In this document: positions 4,496 to 5,750 of the stretch, piece by piece
How the letters are laid out: each line of letters begins with the position of its first letter
How positions within the stretch are numbered: position 1 is the stretch's first letter
Assembly (NCBI GenBank): GCA_012961565.1
Contig: DTZC01000036.1
Coordinates: 1 to 5,750, forward strand
Length of the DNA: 5,750 nt
DNA from: Dehalococcoidia bacterium
GTDB taxonomy: Bacteria; Chloroflexota; Dehalococcoidia; GIF9; UBA5629
Direction: 5' to 3'
Program-made: the position numbers and the translations under genes
The notes under the pieces: model-generated
What the model was told of the DNA's origin: nothing
The model's database searches: none
What the model saw: the letters and a program-made list of their open reading frames with translations, nothing else

Positions 4496-5750
4496 ATGGC
4501 GAGATTAAAGCACATCGCCCAACAGCGTTTGGAAAAACTGCAAAAAATCCGAGAGCATGGAGTGAACCCCTACCCTCACTGCTACCACCGCAGTCACACT
4601 ACCCAGGAAGCAATCAGCCTCTTTAAGCAGATAGAGGCAAGCCCAGAGACTACTCCAAATCCAGAATTAAGCCTCGCCGGTCGGATTGCAGCCATCCGCT
4701 TTATGGGGAAAGTAGCCTTCTTTGACCTCCGTGATGGCTCAGGAAAAATCCAGCTCTATTTCAGCCATGACCGCCTTGGTGATGAGAAATACGAATCCCT
4801 TCATAACATCGATATTGGAGATATCATCGGTGCCAGAGGCAAGCTCTTCCGCACCAGAACGGGGGAGATTAGCCTTGAGGTAACAGAGTTCACCTTATTA
4901 TCTAAATCCCTCCAGCCTTTGCCCGAAAAATGGCACGGATTGGTTGATGTTGAGAAACGCTATCGGCAACGTTATCTTGACCTAATTTCTAACGAAGAAT
5001 CAAAGGCGGTCTTTGCCGTTCGCAGCCGAACTATCTCAGCTCTACGCGACTTCCTTGATAAGCGTGGTTTCATTGAAGTGGAAACACCGGTACTACAACC
5101 AGTCGCTGGAGGTGCCTTAGCCCGTCGCTTTAAGACCCACCACCAAGCTCTCGACCAAGACCTGTACTTGCGCATCGCCCTAGAGCTGCACCTCAAACGG
5201 CTGATAATCGGCGGCTTTGACAAAGTCTACGAGATCGGACGTGTATTCCGCAACGAAGGTATCTCCACAAGGCATAATCCCGAGTTCACTATGCTGGAGT
5301 TATATGAAGCCTATGCTGATTATAATGATATGATGAAGCTGGTCGAGGAGATAGTATGCTATACCGCCGAAAAGGTAACTGGTGGGCTTCAAATTAAATT
5401 CGATGGCGAGCTTATCAATCTTGAACCTCCGTGGCAACGTATCCCCCTTCGTGAGGCAATAAAAGCACAATGCGGGATTGACTTTGATGACTATCCTGAA
5501 GCCGACTCGCTACGCCTGAGGATGGAACAACTAGGAGTGGATGTTGACCCGAACAAAGACAGGGGCAGGTTGGTGGATGAGCTTATCTCCACCTTTGTCG
5601 AACCCCGACTGATTCAGCCCGCTTTCCTTGTCGATTATCCGGTGGAGATGTCACCCCTAGCCAAAAGAAAGCGAGACGATGACCGCCTGGTAGAACGCTT
5701 TGAAGCCTTCATCGGCGGCATGGAAATTGCCAACGCCTTCACTGAACTTA
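4496..5750 (+). CDS. lysS: Lysyl-tRNA synthetase, class II (3' end beyond window)
   Basis: This enzyme charges tRNA-Lys with lysine in the cytoplasm. The reading frame is open from the ATG to the last base, giving 418 residues; family members have about 490-500, so some 75-85 are missing through the window edge, not mutation. Seen: an N-terminal helix RLEKLQKIREHGVNPYP (11-27) and an OB-fold anticodon-binding domain (about 58-140) with FDLRDGSGKIQ. LPEKWHGL, the YRQRYLDLI linker (156-164), class II motif 1 around FLDKRGFIEVETPVL (186-200), and THHQALDQDLYLRIALELHLKRL follow. Motif 2 is FRNEGISTRHNPEFTMLE (251-268), and EMSPLAK (384-390) is present; motif 3 lies past the window. An in-frame stop at 4484 leaves ATG 4496 as the first ATG. 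Its ribosome site is weak (GGGA, 13 bases away), so coupling to upstream translation is possible. No T-box was seen. It follows greA by 73 bases. Confidence 0.96.
   Translation, partial: MARLKHIAQQRLEKLQKIREHGVNPYPHCYHRSHTTQEAISLFKQIEASPETTPNPELSLAGRIAAIRFMGKVAFFDLRDGSGKIQLYFSHDRLGDEKYESLHNIDIGDIIGARGKLFRTRTGEISLEVTEFTLLSKSLQPLPEKWHGLVDVEKRYRQRYLDLISNEESKAVFAVRSRTISALRDFLDKRGFIEVETPVLQPVAGGALARRFKTHHQALDQDLYLRIALELHLKRLIIGGFDKVYEIGRVFRNEGISTRHNPEFTMLELYEAYADYNDMMKLVEEIVCYTAEKVTGGLQIKFDGELINLEPPWQRIPLREAIKAQCGIDFDDYPEADSLRLRMEQLGVDVDPNKDRGRLVDELISTFVEPRLIQPAFLVDYPVEMSPLAKRKRDDDRLVERFEAFIGGMEIANAFTEL

Noticed and set aside
4972..5223. Minus-strand ORF inside lysS
   Set aside because: It is an antisense shadow of a highly conserved synthetase region.

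Overview
The window is ordinary bacterial chromosome. It has compact genes, strong Shine-Dalgarno sites, sigma-70-like promoters and frequent TTG starts. The gene set is a speD-speE pair, a DUF2007 protein, a BioD-like/DRTGG 'phosphotransacetylase family' protein, and greA next to lysS. From memory this resembles Chloroflexota, perhaps Dehalococcoidia, but no rRNA or other decisive marker is present, so that placement is tentative. No mobile element, CRISPR array, tRNA or rRNA was seen.

Layout. Positions 31-1328 (minus strand) hold a two-gene polyamine operon. An AdoMet decarboxylase makes decarboxylated AdoMet, and an aminopropyltransferase uses it; the two genes overlap by an ATGA. A divergent promoter region (about 1346-1518) also drives a plus-strand gene (1519-2208) for an exported, extremely cysteine-rich protein of unknown function, followed by a good hairpin terminator. 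A 211-base gap with a second, multi-stem hairpin leads to a small DUF2007 protein (2420-2689). Its 3' end overlaps, tail to tail, a minus-strand BioD-like P-loop/DRTGG protein (2652-3713). A second divergent region (3714-3954) carries two promoters whose -35 boxes overlap. One drives the P-loop gene, the other greA (3955-4422). The greA leader contains an intrinsic-terminator-like hairpin between promoter and start codon. lysS begins at 4496 and runs off the window end.

No gene-free stretch exceeds 300 bases. The points most worth a second look are the 22-cysteine secreted orphan, the terminator inside the greA leader, the altered acidic tip of GreA, and an aminopropyltransferase whose C-terminal half looks more like thermospermine synthases (ACL5 type) than classical SpeE. 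No clearly new multi-gene system is evident; the orphan cysteine-rich protein is the only gene of truly unknown nature.
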